From: Arthrobacter sulfonylureivorans
GTDB taxonomy: Bacteria; Actinomycetota; Actinomycetes; Actinomycetales; Micrococcaceae
Assembly: GCA_004000035.1 (NCBI GenBank)
Contig: RJAE01000004.1
Location: forward strand, 1 to 64,000
Direction: 5' to 3'
DNA: 64,000 nucleotides
Positions 61,616 through 64,000 of the stretch are shown here, piece by piece. Each line of letters opens with the position of its first letter. The first letter of the stretch is position 1. A program made the translations under genes and the position numbers. A model generated the notes under the pieces. That model saw nothing but the letters and a program-made list of their open reading frames with translations, was not told where the DNA came from and did no database searches.

Positions 61616-62884
61616 TCAGTGCATGGTGAAGCGGTTCGCGACCGCGTCGTGGGCCCCGGGGATGTGGGTCAGCGCGCCGAACACATGGTTGCGGGCGGCG
61701 AGCATTGCCGGCGGCAGCGGCCGTCCCAGCGCCATGTTCAGGTGGGCCTGCCAGGTGGCGGTGGCTGCAGCCCGGTGCCGGTCCGCTTCGAACTGCCGTA
61801 GCGCCGCCGCCGTCGGCTCGCCCCGCAGTGCCGCGGCCATGATCGGGGCCAAGGCCGCCGCGTCCAGCCAGCCCAGGTTCATGCCCTGCCCGCCGATCGG
61901 GCTGATTTGGTGTGCCGCGTCCCCGATTAGCGCGAGCCGGCCCGCGACCAGGCGGCGCGGCATCCTGGAACTGACCGAGAAGGCACTGAGCATGGTGCAG
62001 CTCTCCGGTTCCGGTCCTATGCCGGTGCGCCGCGCGATGAGGGAGGCCAGGCCTGCGGCCGTGGGATGACTGACCACGCCGGGCATCCGGGCCACCCAGC
62101 GCCGGGTGCCGCCGGGCAGCGGAAAGGATTCGACGATTCCACCGGCCTCCAAAAAGAGCACGGCGGTGCTGCCGTCCGGCGTGGTGTCGGCGAAATCCCC
62201 CATCAGGTAGGCGTCCGGATAGGTCCGCGTCCGTACCGCGACGCCGCGTTGCCGGCGCAACGCCGAATACGCGCCATCGGCAGCCACGACCAGCCTGGCG
62301 CGGACAGTGGACGTGTCCGGGCCGGCCGGATGCTCCGCGTCCCGGTCCGCTGCCCGTTCCGGTCCGGCTCCCGGGCGCGTTCCGGATCCCGGTCCCGCGC
62401 CCACGCGGCAGGACAGCGTGACGGTTGCCCCGTCGTCGTCCGCGCCGTGAACGTGCACGCCGCGTTGCAGGGCACCCGGACGCAGCGCTTCCAGCTGCTC
62501 CTCCAGCAGTTGTTCGGTGATCACCTGCGGTACGGCCAGCACGTAGGGATGCCGGCCGGGGACCGCCTCGAAGGACAGTGATGCGACCTCACGGCCGCGG
62601 CTGCGGGCCGTGCCGCGGCGGATGCGGACTCCTGCCGCCAGCAGCGCGGGACCCACGCCCGCATCGTCGAGCACGGCCAAGGCCGGCGGATGGATCCCGA
62701 TCGCGCGGGAATGGATGCTGCGCGACGTCCGCTGCTCCAGCACCGCCACGTCCAGTCCGCGCCGGGCCAGGAGGAGGGCCATCAGCAGTCCCACCGGGCC
62801 GCCACCCACGACGGCGACATCGTGCAGCTTGTCTTCGGCCCGAGGGACACCGGTCCGGCGCCGCGGGGACAGCTGATCAGTCAT
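61616..62884 (-). CDS. FAD-dependent monooxygenase (PHBH fold)
   Basis: A 422-residue class A flavin hydroxylase. GGGPVGLLMALLLARRGLDV is the dinucleotide site, VVAADGAYSALRRQ the DG motif, and RLALIGDAAHQISPIGGQGM the GD motif; an Ala/Gly/Arg/Pro-rich linker (GAGPGSGTRPGAGPERAAD) interrupts the middle. It overlaps the methyltransferase gene by eight bases, and both follow a type III PKS gene. It probably hydroxylates the aromatic product. Confidence 0.88.
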   Translation of the reverse strand: MTDQLSPRRRTGVPRAEDKLHDVAVVGGGPVGLLMALLLARRGLDVAVLEQRTSRSIHSRAIGIHPPALAVLDDAGVGPALLAAGVRIRRGTARSRGREVASLSFEAVPGRHPYVLAVPQVITEQLLEEQLEALRPGALQRGVHVHGADDDGATVTLSCRVGAGPGSGTRPGAGPERAADRDAEHPAGPDTSTVRARLVVAADGAYSALRRQRGVAVRTRTYPDAYLMGDFADTTPDGSTAVLFLEAGGIVESFPLPGGTRRWVARMPGVVSHPTAAGLASLIARRTGIGPEPESCTMLSAFSVSSRMPRRLVAGRLALIGDAAHQISPIGGQGMNLGWLDAAALAPIMAAALRGEPTAAALRQFEADRHRAAATATWQAHLNMALGRPLPPAMLAARNHVFGALTHIPGAHDAVANRFTMH

Positions 62885-63602
62885 CGGTCCCTCGCACCAG
62901 CAGCTGCCGGAAGCGTGAATCCCGCACCACTTGCCAATCCGGCGGTACTGCGGCGCGTAGCTCCGCCGGCGTGTAGCTGCGGCGGATGGAGGTCAGGCCG
63001 TCGCGGCGGATCAAGGATCGGTGGAAGAACGGCAGGGTCCCGGCGGCGAACAGCAGATACGCCGGCCGGCTGCGGATGATATCGCTGTGCACTGCGAGGG
63101 AACGCGTCAGCCGGCGCGAGTCCTCCAGCAGTCCGGCCAGCTCCGCGGCGGTCAGGTGATGCAGCAGATGGTTGGATACCACCGCGTCGAAACGATGCCC
63201 TTCGGCGACCAGCTCCGAGCTGAAGGCCTGCCGGAACTCCAGTCCCGGCAGTGGCGGCCGCGAGATGGCGAAGTCGTGCGCGCGGGGGTCGGGGTCGATC
63301 GCAGTGATCCGCAACCCCAGGCCGTCGCGGGCAGCCCAACGCGTGAGCATCCCCGGCACGTCGCCGCCACCGGAGCCAATATCCAGCAGGGTGGGATGCT
63401 CGATGGCGGCCAGGCGGGGCCGGAGCAGCCGCCGGTAGATGCCGTGCCAGCCCGAGACCGCCCGGTTGATCAGCGGAAACTGGGCATAGGTGCGCCGGAG
63501 CATGGCGGGATCGCAGTCGGGTTTGTCCATTTCCTCCACCGCGTCGGTGGCGCGGGTGGCGAGGAATGTTTGCCTGCTGTACGCCGGTGAGTGGGGGGCC
63601 AC
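62877..63602 (-). CDS. Class I SAM-dependent methyltransferase
   Basis: A 241-residue methyltransferase. The SAM motif I is LLDIGSGGGDVPGML, the Asp of motif II is in ITAIDPDPRA and motif IV is FDAVVSNHLLHHL. It resembles UbiE-like C- or O-methyltransferases. GTG start with GGAG nine bases upstream, 15 bases after the PKS stop. The context of PKS and flavin hydroxylase suggests methylation of a phenolic polyketide. Confidence 0.85.
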   Translation of the reverse strand: MAPHSPAYSRQTFLATRATDAVEEMDKPDCDPAMLRRTYAQFPLINRAVSGWHGIYRRLLRPRLAAIEHPTLLDIGSGGGDVPGMLTRWAARDGLGLRITAIDPDPRAHDFAISRPPLPGLEFRQAFSSELVAEGHRFDAVVSNHLLHHLTAAELAGLLEDSRRLTRSLAVHSDIIRSRPAYLLFAAGTLPFFHRSLIRRDGLTSIRRSYTPAELRAAVPPDWQVVRDSRFRQLLVRGTDD

Positions 63603-63617
63603 GGCGGTCCGCTCCGG

Positions 63618-64000
63618 CTAGACCGCGGCTGCGGCGGCGGTGTGCTGGGCCTGCAGCGTGACGGCCGGGACGGTCTTGGTAAACAGTCCGGTCTCCACCG
63701 TCAGTCCCGGGCCGAAGGCCATGGAGCAGATCCTTTCCTCGGCCGCGCCCGGCGGTTGCTCCAGTATGTGCTTGAGCACGAACATCACCGTGGCGCTGGA
63801 CATGTTCCCGTAGCGCCGGAGGGTTTCGCGGGCCGGCACCAGTTGTTCCTCGGTCAGCGCGAGCTTGGCCTCCACCTTATCCAGGATGCTCCGTCCGCCC
63901 GGGTGGATCGCCCAGTGCTCGATGTCGCGGTACGGTTTGGCCGCCAGCGCCGGCTCACGGGCCAGCAGCGGCTCCAGTGCGCCGACGATATGTTCGTCGA
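63618..64000 (-). CDS. Type III polyketide synthase, C-terminal part (truncated by the window)
   Basis: About 127 C-terminal residues of a chalcone synthase-like enzyme; the 5' part lies beyond base 64000. It has EHWAIHPGGRSILDKVEAKL with the catalytic His, the RRYGNMSSATVMFVLKHIL motif with the catalytic Asn, and the GFGPG-loop counterpart MAFGPGLTVET. The active-site Cys is outside the window. It condenses malonyl-CoA onto a starter, probably a fatty acyl-CoA given the actinobacterial context. First gene of the three-gene cluster. Confidence 0.92.
   Translation of the reverse strand, partial: DEHIVGALEPLLAREPALAAKPYRDIEHWAIHPGGRSILDKVEAKLALTEEQLVPARETLRRYGNMSSATVMFVLKHILEQPPGAAEERICSMAFGPGLTVETGLFTKTVPAVTLQAQHTAAAAAV

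Overview
The window is high-GC actinobacterial DNA, most likely from Arthrobacter or a close relative in the Micrococcaceae. This is an inference from gene content: mycothiol glycosyltransferase MshA, a mycobacterium-like SufR/SUF operon, DtxR-type iron control, a 13E12-type DUF222 tail, an actinobacterial-type GlgA, leaderless-looking starts, and frequent GTG starts with ATGA overlaps. No rRNA, tRNA, CRISPR array, transposase or prophage was seen.

Layout. 1-4.5 kb: tail of a DUF222/HNH protein, a lipoprotein zinc metallopeptidase, heme A synthase and an ABC-2 exporter. 4.6-9.7 kb: sufR-sufB-sufD-Rieske-sufC-sufT operon for Fe-S cluster assembly, without sufS or sufU. 9.8-24 kb: housekeeping genes (Pr6Pr membrane protein, second zinc metallopeptidase, ABC-F ATPase, SURF1/DUF3099 operon, FabG and another SDR, transketolase, SerB, ABC ATPase, TauE permease, TrmH methyltransferase, L31 type B), ending in a decayed small gene. 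24.5-31 kb: GntP permease, universal stress protein, and an iron ABC transporter behind a DtxR/IdeR box.

31-34 kb is a small detoxification region: a RibD-like reductase divergent from a TetR regulator with a clear operator, a rifamycin ADP-ribosyltransferase (Arr), and a pair of Gdx/SugE-type SMR transporters directly behind a guanidine-III (ykkC-III) riboswitch. 34-44 kb: lipoate ligase homologue with its accessory domain at the N-terminus, PepN, YeiH-family transporter, divergent glgC/glgA, a tyrosine-phosphatase-like protein and an orphan KdpDE-type two-component system.

44.1-49.8 kb is the main defence-type locus: jetA (DUF3375), jetB (DUF4194) and jetC (SMC-like ATPase), a Wadjet/MksBEF condensin operon with tight translational coupling but no jetD next to it. 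49.9-56.5 kb: fatty acid beta-oxidation cluster (acyl-CoA oxidase/dehydrogenase, TetR regulator, thiolase, FabG4-type reductase, MaoC hydratase), matching the mycobacterial fadE5-fadA2-fabG4-htdX neighbourhood, with a 33-bp imperfect palindrome between the divergent genes. 56.5-58.4 kb: an ECF42-type sigma factor with four 10-residue repeats at its N-terminus and its YCII/DGPF partner, behind a candidate ECF42 promoter. 58.5-61.5 kb: kynureninase, a GNAT enzyme and MshA. 61.6-64 kb: type III polyketide synthase (cut by the window end), methyltransferase and flavin monooxygenase, the gene order of alkylresorcinol/phenolic-lipid clusters.

All calls rest on reading the translations and bases by eye; no database search was run.
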